Assembly (NCBI GenBank): GCA_002343325.1
Contig: DDSG01000114.1
Location: 1 to 7,214, forward strand
Length of the DNA: 7,214 nucleotides
Origin: Phycisphaerales bacterium UBA2396
Lineage (GTDB): Bacteria; Planctomycetota; Phycisphaerae; Phycisphaerales; UBA1924
Direction: 5' to 3'
The notes beneath the pieces are model-generated. The model saw nothing but the letters and a program-made list of their open reading frames with translations. It did no database searches and had not been told where the DNA came from. Of the stretch, positions 1 through 6,900 are shown piece by piece. How positions within the stretch are numbered: the first letter of the stretch is position 1; each line of letters begins with the position of its first letter. Made by a program: the position numbers and the translations under genes.

Positions 1-26
1 CCCTACCCCCCTCCCGCTCCGCCCCC
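1..26 (-). other. Canonical G-quadruplex motif (G-rich on - strand)
   Basis: On the + strand, C-tracts occupy 1-3, 6-11, 13-15 and 22-26, separated by 2, 1 and 6 bases. The - strand therefore carries four runs of at least three G with loops of 7 bases or fewer, which meets the standard pattern for an intramolecular G-quadruplex. The + strand could form an i-motif. It sits about 115 bases upstream of the first gene's start codon. No function is shown, and high GC makes such motifs fairly likely by chance. Confidence 0.45.
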
Positions 27-130
27 TCACACACCTTCCCGGACCTTCCATCCAAAATTCCCTCCCGATTCGTGAAGGGTTGCGCACGCCCTTCTCGGCT
101 CTCTGGTGGCGGCTCACACCGCCCAACCAC

Positions 131-134
131 GGAG
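131..134 (+). promoter_or_regulatory. Ribosome binding site of the 957-residue protein gene
   Basis: GGAG ends eight bases before the ATG at 143. It decides the start: the longer reading frame from TTG at 80 has no such site and would bury the signal peptide behind 21 residues. Confidence 0.65.
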
Positions 135-142
135 CTCACCCC

Positions 143-3016
143 ATGCGAACCTCGTCCGCCCTCCTCCTCCTCGCCCTCTCCGCCGGAACCGCCTCGGCTC
201 AACCCGTCCTCCCGACCTGGACACGCGGCGCCGACGGCCGAATTCCCGCTCCCTCACTCGTCTTCGACAACAACTCCAACCGCTACAACCTCCTCTCCTG
301 GCACCGCGACGGCCCAGACCGCCCGCCCGTCCTCGCCGTCGTCGCATGGCTCGAACTCAACGGCGTCCGCGGAAGCATGGCCACCTGGGACGGCCGAAAG
401 TGGGAGCTCTACCCCGAAATCCCCAATCCCAACAACATGGGCCGCTCCGTCGTCTTCGACCCCGACGGCCCAGGTCCGCAACGCGAACTCATCGCCGCCA
501 TCCGCAACGGCCCCGCTCCCAGCCGCGTCGTCGTCTGGAACGGCTCCGAATGGGCCTCCGCCGGACAACTCACAGAATCGCCCAACAGCTCCTGGGGCGC
601 TCTCTCCACCTGGGACCCCGACGGCCCCGGTCCCTCCAACGCCGTCCTCATCCACGCCAACCACCGCGTCAGCGCTTGGATCGGCTCCGGCGATTGGCTC
701 GACCTCGGCGCCGTCTCCAGCTCCGCCCCCATCCGCGTCGCCTCCGTCACCTCCTTCGACCCCGACGGCCCCACCGGCAACCCCCCTCGCCTCGTCATCG
801 CAGGCTTCTTCTCCTCTGTCAACGGCGTCGCCGCCACAAACGTCGCCACCTACAACGGCTCCACCTGGGCACCCATCCCGGGACTCACGCCGCAAAGCCC
901 CGTCGGTGCGCTCACCGTCCACGACTTCGACGCCGACGGACCCGCTCTCCCCGAACTCGTCATCCCCACACGCGCCACACTCCTCGGCCTCACCACCGAC
1001 CTCGTCGCCTGGAACGGCTCCATGGTCCGCCGCGCCGCCAACGGAACCTTCAACCAGATCGGCATGCTCTCTTACCCCCACAACGCCGCATCCTTCAACA
1101 TCCCCGGCGGCTTCTCAGGTCTCCTCACCTTCGGACAATTCTCCTCCTTCGCTGGCTCTCCCGTCGCCAACGTCGCCTCCCTCAACGCCTCCTCCCTCTC
1201 ACAGCTCTCCTCCTCGCCCGGCTCCGGTTTCGACAACTTCTACATCGACTCCATCGTCGCCGTCGACCTCGACGGCAACGGCCCCGAGCCCGCCTCTCTC
1301 TTCGCCTCCGGGCCCGACCTCTCCAGCAACGCCAACCCCATGCCCACCGTCGCTCGATGGAACGGCTCCAACTGGATGCCTCTCTCCGCAGCCTTCGAAC
1401 TCGGCACCAACATCGCTCGCATCGACTCCATCACCGTCATCGACGCGCCCTCTCCCGAAAACAGCCAGACCTACCTCCAAGGTTCCTTCCGAACCTTCGG
1501 CGGCGTCCCGGGCTTCAACACCATCGCCCGCTCCAACGCAACAGGCCTCTCCAACATGGGCAACGGCCTCTCCGAGGTCTCCGCCGGGACCGCCTCCGTC
1601 ATCAACTTCGACCCCGACGCCGACGGCCCCCTCCCTCCAAAGCTCTACGCCTCAGGCTCCTACATCAACTCCTGGAACGGCTCCCAATGGGTCCGCGAGC
1701 CCTCACCCTTCTCAATCCTCGCTCGCAGAATGTGCATCCACGACTTCGACGGCCCAGGGCCCAACCCCCCTCGACTCATCGCCACGGGCAACGCCTCCTC
1801 ACTCGGCAAAGTCGTTCAGTTCGACGGTTCCACATGGTCCCAGATCGGCGGCGGCATCGGCTTCGACTCCGTCGGCGGCGTCGCCACCGACGTCCTCAGC
1901 TTCGACCACGACGCCGACGGGCCACAACTCCCCATCCTCTACGCCGTCGGCAACATCCGTTCCGCCGGAGACATCCCACTCAACAACGCCGCCTTCTTCG
2001 ACGGCAACGCCTGGCAGCCCATGGCCTTGGGGGCCATCAACCCGCGCGGGCTCACACTCTTCGACACCGACGGCGACGGCCCTCGACCCGTCGAGGTCCT
2101 CATCTACGGCGGCGGATCCTCCGAGGCTCCCCCAGGACTCGGAAACCGCATCAGCGCGTGGGACGGCTCCACCTGGCGAACGCTCGGCCAACTCAACGGT
2201 GCAACCAACGCCCTCACCGCTTTCGACCCAGACGGCGACGGCCCTCAGCCCTCCACTCTCATCGCCGCCGGCTTCTTCACCGCCTCCGGTGACACCCAGC
2301 TCCCACTCGGCCTCGCTCAGTGGAACACCCTCACTCAGGACTGGGAACCCTTCCAGGCCGAAACCCCCTTCCAGTTCCACTACGCCCTCGGGGTCGAACG
2401 ACCCTGGGGCGCCGGCGGCCCTCAACGCCTCGTGCTCTCCGGCTACTTCCCTCCCATCGACAACTTCGACGCCCCCGACGCCGCCGTCATCCGCTTCACC
2501 AACCTCGGCCCCGCCTGGTGCCTGATTCCACCCTCCGACCTCTCCATCGAACCCGGCCAGACCATCGAGCTCTCCGCTCAACTCCACCCCGCCTACGCAC
2601 ACGAGGGCGCCCAATACACCTGGCTCCGCAACGGCCAACCCGTCTCCAACGGCGCCGAAGGCGCAGCTCCCGGCGGCGGATTCGTCTCCTCCGCCTCCGG
2701 CTTCCTCTCCCCCTTCAACCTCACCGCCACGCTCCGCATCTCCGACGCCACAACCTTCGACGCCGGCGCCTACTCCCTCCGCCTCACCAACCCCGCAGGA
2801 CAGTCAACCTCCATCCCCGCCGCCGTCTCCGTCGGCTCTCCCTGCCCCGCCGACTTCAACGCCGACGGCTTCCTCGACTTCTTCGACTACGACGACTTCG
2901 TCTCCTGCTTCGAAGGTGCCTGCCCCAACGGCCTCTCCGCCGACTTCAACGCCGACGGCTTCGCCGACTTCTTCGACTTCGACGACTTCATCGCCGCCTT
3001 CGAAGCCGGGTGCTGA
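143..3016 (+). CDS. Secreted repeat protein with Ig-like domain and C-terminal GC-type dockerin
   Basis: This gene encodes a 957-residue exported protein of unknown specific role. The start at ATG 143 is supported by GGAG at 131-134 and by an immediate signal peptide (MRTSSALLLLALSAGTASA, likely cleaved after Ala19). Residues about 50-780 hold some 13 diverged units of roughly 47-59 residues. Each pairs an acidic loop like FDPDGPGP or FDTDGDGP with a W/Y/F-(N/D)-G-S-x-W strand. WxGxxW-type anchors or their degenerate forms start near residues 82, 132, 179, 237, 290, 347, 406, 464, 511, 560, 619, 673 and 727. Such repeats are common in planctomycete secreted proteins, and I infer one or two beta-propellers with calcium-binding loops. 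Residues about 797-896 form an Ig-like domain with TWLRNG and DAGAY motifs. Both usual cysteine positions are non-cysteine (IELSAQ, DAGAYSL). Residues 901-957 are two dockerin EF-hand-like repeats ending in Gly-Cys, a probable anchoring or sorting tail. The protein probably acts at the cell surface or outside the cell. No enzyme motif is visible. Confidence 0.88.
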   Translation: MRTSSALLLLALSAGTASAQPVLPTWTRGADGRIPAPSLVFDNNSNRYNLLSWHRDGPDRPPVLAVVAWLELNGVRGSMATWDGRKWELYPEIPNPNNMGRSVVFDPDGPGPQRELIAAIRNGPAPSRVVVWNGSEWASAGQLTESPNSSWGALSTWDPDGPGPSNAVLIHANHRVSAWIGSGDWLDLGAVSSSAPIRVASVTSFDPDGPTGNPPRLVIAGFFSSVNGVAATNVATYNGSTWAPIPGLTPQSPVGALTVHDFDADGPALPELVIPTRATLLGLTTDLVAWNGSMVRRAANGTFNQIGMLSYPHNAASFNIPGGFSGLLTFGQFSSFAGSPVANVASLNASSLSQLSSSPGSGFDNFYIDSIVAVDLDGNGPEPASLFASGPDLSSNANPMPTVARWNGSNWMPLSAAFELGTNIARIDSITVIDAPSPENSQTYLQGSFRTFGGVPGFNTIARSNATGLSNMGNGLSEVSAGTASVINFDPDADGPLPPKLYASGSYINSWNGSQWVREPSPFSILARRMCIHDFDGPGPNPPRLIATGNASSLGKVVQFDGSTWSQIGGGIGFDSVGGVATDVLSFDHDADGPQLPILYAVGNIRSAGDIPLNNAAFFDGNAWQPMALGAINPRGLTLFDTDGDGPRPVEVLIYGGGSSEAPPGLGNRISAWDGSTWRTLGQLNGATNALTAFDPDGDGPQPSTLIAAGFFTASGDTQLPLGLAQWNTLTQDWEPFQAETPFQFHYALGVERPWGAGGPQRLVLSGYFPPIDNFDAPDAAVIRFTNLGPAWCLIPPSDLSIEPGQTIELSAQLHPAYAHEGAQYTWLRNGQPVSNGAEGAAPGGGFVSSASGFLSPFNLTATLRISDATTFDAGAYSLRLTNPAGQSTSIPAAVSVGSPCPADFNADGFLDFFDYDDFVSCFEGACPNGLSADFNADGFADFFDFDDFIAAFEAGC
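386..2344 (+). repeat. Thirteen diverged WNGSxW/DPDGxGP protein repeats
   Basis: Within the 957-residue protein the anchor motif recurs with spacings of 50, 47, 58, 53, 57, 59, 58, 47, 49, 59, 54 and 54 residues. The best-kept anchors are WDGRKW, WNGSEW, YNGSTW, WNGSNW, WNGSQW, FDGSTW, FDGNAW and WDGSTW. LNASSL and SNATGL are decayed forms that hold the same phase. Between anchors, most units carry an Asp-rich loop (DPDGPGP, DADGP, DLDGNGP, DTDGDGP) followed by a hydrophobic strand and a small-residue turn such as AGFF or ASGSY. The repeats are diverged at DNA level, so this is an old array rather than a recent expansion. Confidence 0.8.
2843..3013 (+). repeat. Dockerin-like domain, copy A (two EF-hand-like repeats, ends Gly-Cys)
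   Basis: This codes for residues 901-957 of the first secreted protein. Two loops of the form D-F-N-A-D-G-F-x-D-F-F-D lie 30 residues apart, and their coding blocks (from 2852 and 2942) are exactly 90 bases apart. Loop positions 1, 3, 5, 9 and 12 are Asp/Asn, as expected for calcium binding. Four cysteines lie at domain positions 1, 22, 27 and 57, the last being the final residue. The domain is 48/57 identical to the tail of the next gene. Confidence 0.88.
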
Positions 3017-3054
3017 CTTCCAACACCCCCACCCAACAAACCCATCACTCCCCC

Positions 3055-3085
3055 CACCGATCGCCGGCCTCCCCGGCGATCGGTG
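3055..3085 (+). terminator. Perfect 13-bp inverted repeat, probable terminator or 3'-end hairpin
   Basis: CACCGATCGCCGG (3055-3067) pairs perfectly with CCGGCGATCGGTG (3073-3085) around a five-base CCTCC loop, 38 bases after the stop of the first gene. The stem is long and GC-rich. No T-tract follows directly: the next bases are CGCGCGCTCC, then a pyrimidine tract (CTTTCCCCTTCTTCC, 3099-3113). It therefore fits a Rho-independent terminator only loosely. It may instead be a hairpin that stabilises the 3' end or limits read-through into the next gene. A protein-binding palindrome upstream of the second gene is also possible. Confidence 0.6.
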
Positions 3086-3144
3086 CGCGCGCTCCTCACT
3101 TTCCCCTTCTTCCTCCGACAACCTCCCGCTACACTCGCCCTCAC

Positions 3145-3150
3145 AAGGAG
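3145..3150 (+). promoter_or_regulatory. Ribosome binding site of the 263-residue protein gene
   Basis: AAGGAG lies five bases before the ATG at 3156. It fixes that start over upstream in-frame codons, which would place about 80 low-complexity residues, read through the intergenic hairpin, ahead of the signal peptide. Confidence 0.85.
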
Positions 3151-3155
3151 CAGCC

Positions 3156-3947
3156 ATGAACCGCCCACACGCCCTCTTCTTCCTTCTCGGCCTCGCCTCC
3201 GCGCACGCCCACTGCCTCGCCCAGGTCACACCCCTCTCCACACGACGCGAAACCTCCGCCTTCGCCAGCGGCGGCTCCCTCTCCGACTCCCGCTTCGACG
3301 CCAACAACACCTTCTCCCCCTTCCGAAGCGTCAGCACTGTCTGCATCACCACTCCCCTCGGAAACACCGGCTGCGCCGTCGGAACACAAGAAAGCGGCTT
3401 CGACTCCGACCGCTTCTGGGCCGTCGGACAAGGCGGCGCCAGCACCACCCCAGGACCCGATAGCGATCTCGGCTCCTCCTCCGGCCGCTCAACCTGCGAA
3501 ATCCGCTTCCGCGTCGACGCCCCCATCCGCTACTGGCTCTCCGGCTCCATCCGCGCCGTCAACGCCACCTCCTTCGCCACTCTCTTCAGCTCCGCTCCCG
3601 CCGTCATCCTCCAATTCAACGAGTCCTTCTCCGAAACAACCCTCGACGCCGCAGGCATCCTCAACCCCGGAATCTACGAACTCCACCTCGGCGCAGAAGC
3701 CTCCGTCGACCCCTCCGTCGAAGCCGGCAGCACCTCCGCCGACTTCAACGCCACCTTCCGCTGGCTCCCCTACTGCCCAGCCGACTTCAACGCCGACGGC
3801 TTCACCGATTTCTTCGACTTCGACGACTTCGTCGCCTGCTTCGAAGGGTCCTGCCCAGATGGCCTCTCCGCAGATTTCAACGCCGACGGCTTCACCGACT
3901 TCTTCGACTTCGACGACTTCGTCTCAGCCTTCGACGCCGGCTGCTGA
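3156..3947 (+). CDS. Small secreted protein with C-terminal GC-type dockerin, body unrecognised
   Basis: This gene encodes a 263-residue exported protein. The ATG at 3156 follows a strong AAGGAG site and begins a signal peptide (MNRPHALFFLLGLASAHA...). Cleavage is probably after Ala22 (CLA/QV) or Ala18. The Cys at 20 is preceded by His, so it is not a convincing lipobox. Residues about 24-206 are rich in Ser, Thr and aromatic residues, with strand-like stretches such as STCEIRFRVDAPIRYWLSGS and LNPGIYELHLGAEA. I infer a beta-sandwich of a kind seen in planctomycete and cyanobacterial secreted proteins, but cannot name a family. Two cysteines 10 residues apart (TVCITTP ... TGCAVG) could form a disulfide. 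Residues 207-263 are the dockerin-like tail ending in Gly-Cys. The gene follows the 957-residue gene by 139 bases, with a hairpin between them, so it may be transcribed alone. The shared tail suggests the same anchoring or sorting route. No catalytic motif is visible. Confidence 0.88.
   Translation: MNRPHALFFLLGLASAHAHCLAQVTPLSTRRETSAFASGGSLSDSRFDANNTFSPFRSVSTVCITTPLGNTGCAVGTQESGFDSDRFWAVGQGGASTTPGPDSDLGSSSGRSTCEIRFRVDAPIRYWLSGSIRAVNATSFATLFSSAPAVILQFNESFSETTLDAAGILNPGIYELHLGAEASVDPSVEAGSTSADFNATFRWLPYCPADFNADGFTDFFDFDDFVACFEGSCPDGLSADFNADGFTDFFDFDDFVSAFDAGC
3774..3944 (+). repeat. Dockerin-like domain, copy B (two EF-hand-like repeats, ends Gly-Cys)
   Basis: This codes for residues 207-263 of the 263-residue protein. 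It has the same length, the same four cysteine positions and the same 90-base internal period (blocks from 3783 and 3873) as copy A. Only nine residues differ from copy A, all fairly mild changes such as Tyr/Phe, Ile/Val, Glu/Asp and Ala/Ser. DNA identity between the copies is also high: three of the four blocks begin with the same 21 bases and the fourth differs at one base. This suggests a recent copy, gene conversion or strong constraint. Confidence 0.88.
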
Positions 3948-3973
3948 CACCCTCACCACAACTCGCCTCCTCC
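3948..3973. other. Short gap between convergent genes
   Basis: Only 26 bases separate the TGA of the secreted-protein gene from the TAG of dnaE2. The gap contains no inverted repeat or T-tract. The nearest stem is five pairs (GTCGC 3983-3987, GCGAC 3992-3996) inside the end of dnaE2, too short to call a terminator. Transcripts from the two sides may overlap. Confidence 0.6.
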
Positions 3974-6900
3974 CTAATGAAAGTCGCGGCTGCGACCCAG
4001 CGCCTCCCCCGCGCCCAATTCCACCCGCCCAAAACCCTCCACCACCACGTGCACAACCTTCCCCGCTCGTGACACCCGTCCTCGCGCCGCAACCGCGCAA
4101 CTGTGCCTCGCAATCCCACGATACCGCTCATACACCCTCGGCCTCACCACCAGGTTCGCCACACCCGTCTCATCCTCGATCGTCATGAACATCACACCCG
4201 ACGCCGTGCTCGGCCTCTGACGAACCAGCACAAGCCCAGCCACCGCCACACGCTTCCCCTCAGGCATCAGCCCCTCTTCTCCCAACTCCCCGCAACACCT
4301 CACTCCGCGCGCCGCCAATCCCTCCCTCGCAAACGCCATCGGATGAGACCTCAGCGAGAGCCCGACTCGCCGATAGTCCTCCCGAACCTCCTCCTCCTCC
4401 CCACACCTCGGCAACTCCACCGCCTCCTCCCGATACGCCGCCGTCTCAAACAGCGGCATCTCACAATCCTTCAGCCCCTGCACCGCCCACAAACCCTCAC
4501 GCCGACTCACACCCAGCGACCCGAACGCGTCCGCCTCCGCCAACACACGCATCGCCCCCGCCGACGCCCCGCTCCGCCTCCACACCCCACGCACATCCGC
4601 GAACACCCCGCCCCGCTCTCGCTCGCTCACGATCCGCACCGCGTCCTTCTCCGAAAGCCCCTTCACCACCCGCATCCCAAGCCGCAACGCTCGCCCGCCC
4701 GCTCCCGGCTCGAGCGTGCAATCCCACTCGCTGTGGTTCACATCAACCCCGCGAACCTCAACCCCGTGCTCCCGCGCATCCCGAACGATCTGCGCCGGCT
4801 GATAAAACCCCATCGGCTGGCTGTTGATCAGCGATGCCGCGAACGCCGCGGGCTTGTGACGCTTCAGCCACGCCGACGTATACACCAGCAACGCAAAGCT
4901 CGCCGCGTGCGACTCCGGAAACCCATACCCCGAAAAACCGCTGATCTGCTCGAACACCTGCTCCGCAAACCGCGCCGTATGACCCCGCGCAACCATCCCC
5001 TCCTTCAGCTTCCGCTCAAACCGCGCGATCGCCTCCCCGCTCCGCTTCCACGACGCCATCGCCCGCCGAAGCTCGTCCGCCTCCCCCGGCGTAAACCCCG
5101 CCGCAACCACCGCCAGCGACATCGCCTGCTCCTGAAACAGCGGCACACCCAGCGTCCGTGACAGCACCCGCTCGATCTCCGCCGACGGATACTCCACACG
5201 CTCCTCCCCGTTCCGCCTCCTGATGTACGGATGCACCATCTTCCCCTGGATCGGTCCGGGCCTCACGATCGCAACCTCGATCACAAGATCGTAATAATTC
5301 CTCGGCAAAAGCCGCGGCAGCATCGACATCTGCGCACGCGACTCGATCTGAAAAACCCCAACCGTGTCCGCCGCGCACACCATGTCATACGTCGCGCTGT
5401 CCTCCGCCGGAACGCTCGCCAACGTCAGCCGCTCACCCTCCGTTCGCTCCACCAGCTCAAACGCCTTCCGCACGCACGACAGCATCCCAAGACCCAGAAT
5501 GTCCACCTTCAGCATCCCCATCGCCTCGATGTCATCCTTATCCCACTCGATCACCGTCCGATCCGCCATCGCCGCGTTCTCCACCGGAACCATCTCGCTC
5601 AGCGGCCGACGCGTGATCACAAACCCCCCGACATGCTGCGATAAATGCCTCGGAAATCCGCACAACTCCCGCGCCAGACCCACCACCCGCGCAATCGTCG
5701 CCTCCCTCGCATCAAGCCCGATCTCCCTCAGCCTGCCCGGATCGCCCAGCCCATCCCCCCACCACTCGACGCTCTTGGCCATCGCTCCCACCACATCACC
5801 CGACAATCCCAGCACCTTCCCTACATCCCGAACCGCCGAGCGACCTCGATAACTGATCACCTCCGCCGTCAACGCCGCACGCTCCCGGCCATACTTCCCG
5901 TACAGATACTGGATCACCTCCTCCCGACGCTCGTGCTCAAAGTCAATGTCAATGTCCGGCGGCTCATCCCGCTCCCGGCTGATAAACCGCTCGAACAACA
6001 TGCTCACCCGCGTCGGATCAACCGCCGTCACACCCAGGCAATAGCACACCGCCGAGTTCGCCGCCGCACCACGCCCCTGGCACAGAATCCCGCGAGACTC
6101 CGCGAACCGCACGATGTCGTGCACCGTCAGAAAGTACGGCGCATACCCAAGCTCCTCGATCAGCCCAAGCTCGTGCGCAATCTGCGACAACACGCTCCCC
6201 GGCACGCCGCCGGGAAACCGCTTCCTCGCTCCCTCCTCCGTCAACGCCCGAAGGTGCTCCATCGCCGTCCACCCCGCCGGCACCACCTCCTCCGGATACT
6301 CATACCGCAGCTCATCCAGACTGAACCCCGCGCACCGCTCCGCGATCTCCACCGTCCGCTCAATCGCCCCCGGATACCGCCGAAACAGCCGTGCCATCTC
6401 CTCAGGCCTCTTCAGATGCCGCTCCGCGTTCGCTCGCAGCCGATACCCGGCCTGCTCGATCGACACCCCATGCCGAACGCACGTCACCACATCCTGAAGC
6501 ATCCGCCGCTCACGCCGGTGGTAACACACCGCGTTCGTCGCCACCAGAGACACCCCCGCGTCCGACGCAAACCCCGACAGCAACGCCACACGACGCTCGT
6601 CATCCTGCTCATACCTCACCGACGCCGCCACCGACACCCGCTCCGCCCCAAACGACTCCCGCAACGCACGCACACGCCCAAGCCCTTCCTCATCAAGCCG
6701 CCCAGGCACCACCACCGCCATCAACCCCCCACCACCACCACCCACCCCAAGCACCTCCCCAAACCCAAGCCGACAGCTCCCCTTCCGCGATCGACGCTTC
6801 CCCACCGTCAGCAACCCGCACATCCACGCATACCCCGCACGGTCCGTCGGATACAGCAGCACCGAAAGCCCGCCACCATCCTCCGGCACGATCCGCGTCC

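Larger units (their letters stand above)
1..142. other. C-rich leader upstream of the first secreted-protein gene
   Basis: This stretch holds no gene I can support. It is very pyrimidine-rich on the + strand. No convincing -35/-10 pair is visible: a TTGCGC at 80-85 has no TATAAT-like partner at the usual spacing. A short possible stem (GGCGG 108-112 with CCGCC 119-123, six-base loop) lies just ahead of the ribosome binding site. The gene's reading frame stays open upstream of its ATG back to base 2, but the translated leader is proline-rich and unlike a protein domain. I therefore treat it as untranslated. The promoter may lie upstream of the window. Confidence 0.55.

Noticed and set aside
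1..75. Open + strand frame entering from the left edge and stopping at TGA 73-75
   Set aside because: Only 24 proline-rich codons with no recognisable sequence. Stops are rare in such C-rich DNA, so it cannot be called a gene end.
80..142. Upstream TTG start for the first secreted protein
   Set aside because: It would add 21 residues ahead of an ideal signal peptide and has no ribosome binding site; ATG 143 has GGAG at good spacing.
536..2174. Repeated N-G-S/N-A-S/N-A-T sequons as a glycosylation array
   Set aside because: They are part of the repeat strand itself and lack the acidic residue at -2 needed by bacterial PglB-type enzymes. There is no evidence of modification.
106..2292. Second overlapping + strand frame (728 residues), extremely Arg/Pro/Leu-rich
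   Set aside because: Low-complexity basic product with no signal peptide or domain. It is a shadow of the same gene.
72..2525. Long + strand reading frame (817 residues) overlapping the first secreted-protein gene
   Set aside because: Its product is almost only Pro, Ser, Thr and Ala without domains. C-ending codons in the true frame remove stops in this one, so it is a composition shadow.
1799..2638. Antisense frame of 279 residues opposite the first gene, and similar ones at 254-1081 and 2804-3526
   Set aside because: Gly/Val/Glu/Asp-rich mirror of the Asp-rich repeats with no ribosome binding site; expected at this GC content.
3068..3150. Pairing of the CCTCC hairpin loop with the AAGGAG ribosome binding site downstream
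   Set aside because: Only four to five bases could pair, and CTCC occurs very often in this C-rich region, so it is not distinguishable from chance.
3207..3218. Lipoprotein-type cysteine at position 20 of the 263-residue protein
   Set aside because: The preceding residues (HAH) do not fit a lipobox, which needs a small residue before Cys. An ordinary signal peptidase site nearby fits better.
2852..3893. Regularly spaced identical blocks as a CRISPR-like or intergenic repeat array
   Set aside because: All four blocks are in frame within dockerin-like coding sequence and encode the same calcium loop, and the segments between them are coding.
3983..3996. GTCGC/GCGAC stem as a terminator for the convergent genes
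   Set aside because: It has five base pairs only, lies inside dnaE2 codons and is not followed by a T-tract on the + strand.
4103..5161. 352-residue + strand frame opposite dnaE2
   Set aside because: Arg/His/Pro-rich low-complexity product. The opposite strand is an unambiguous, fully conserved polymerase.
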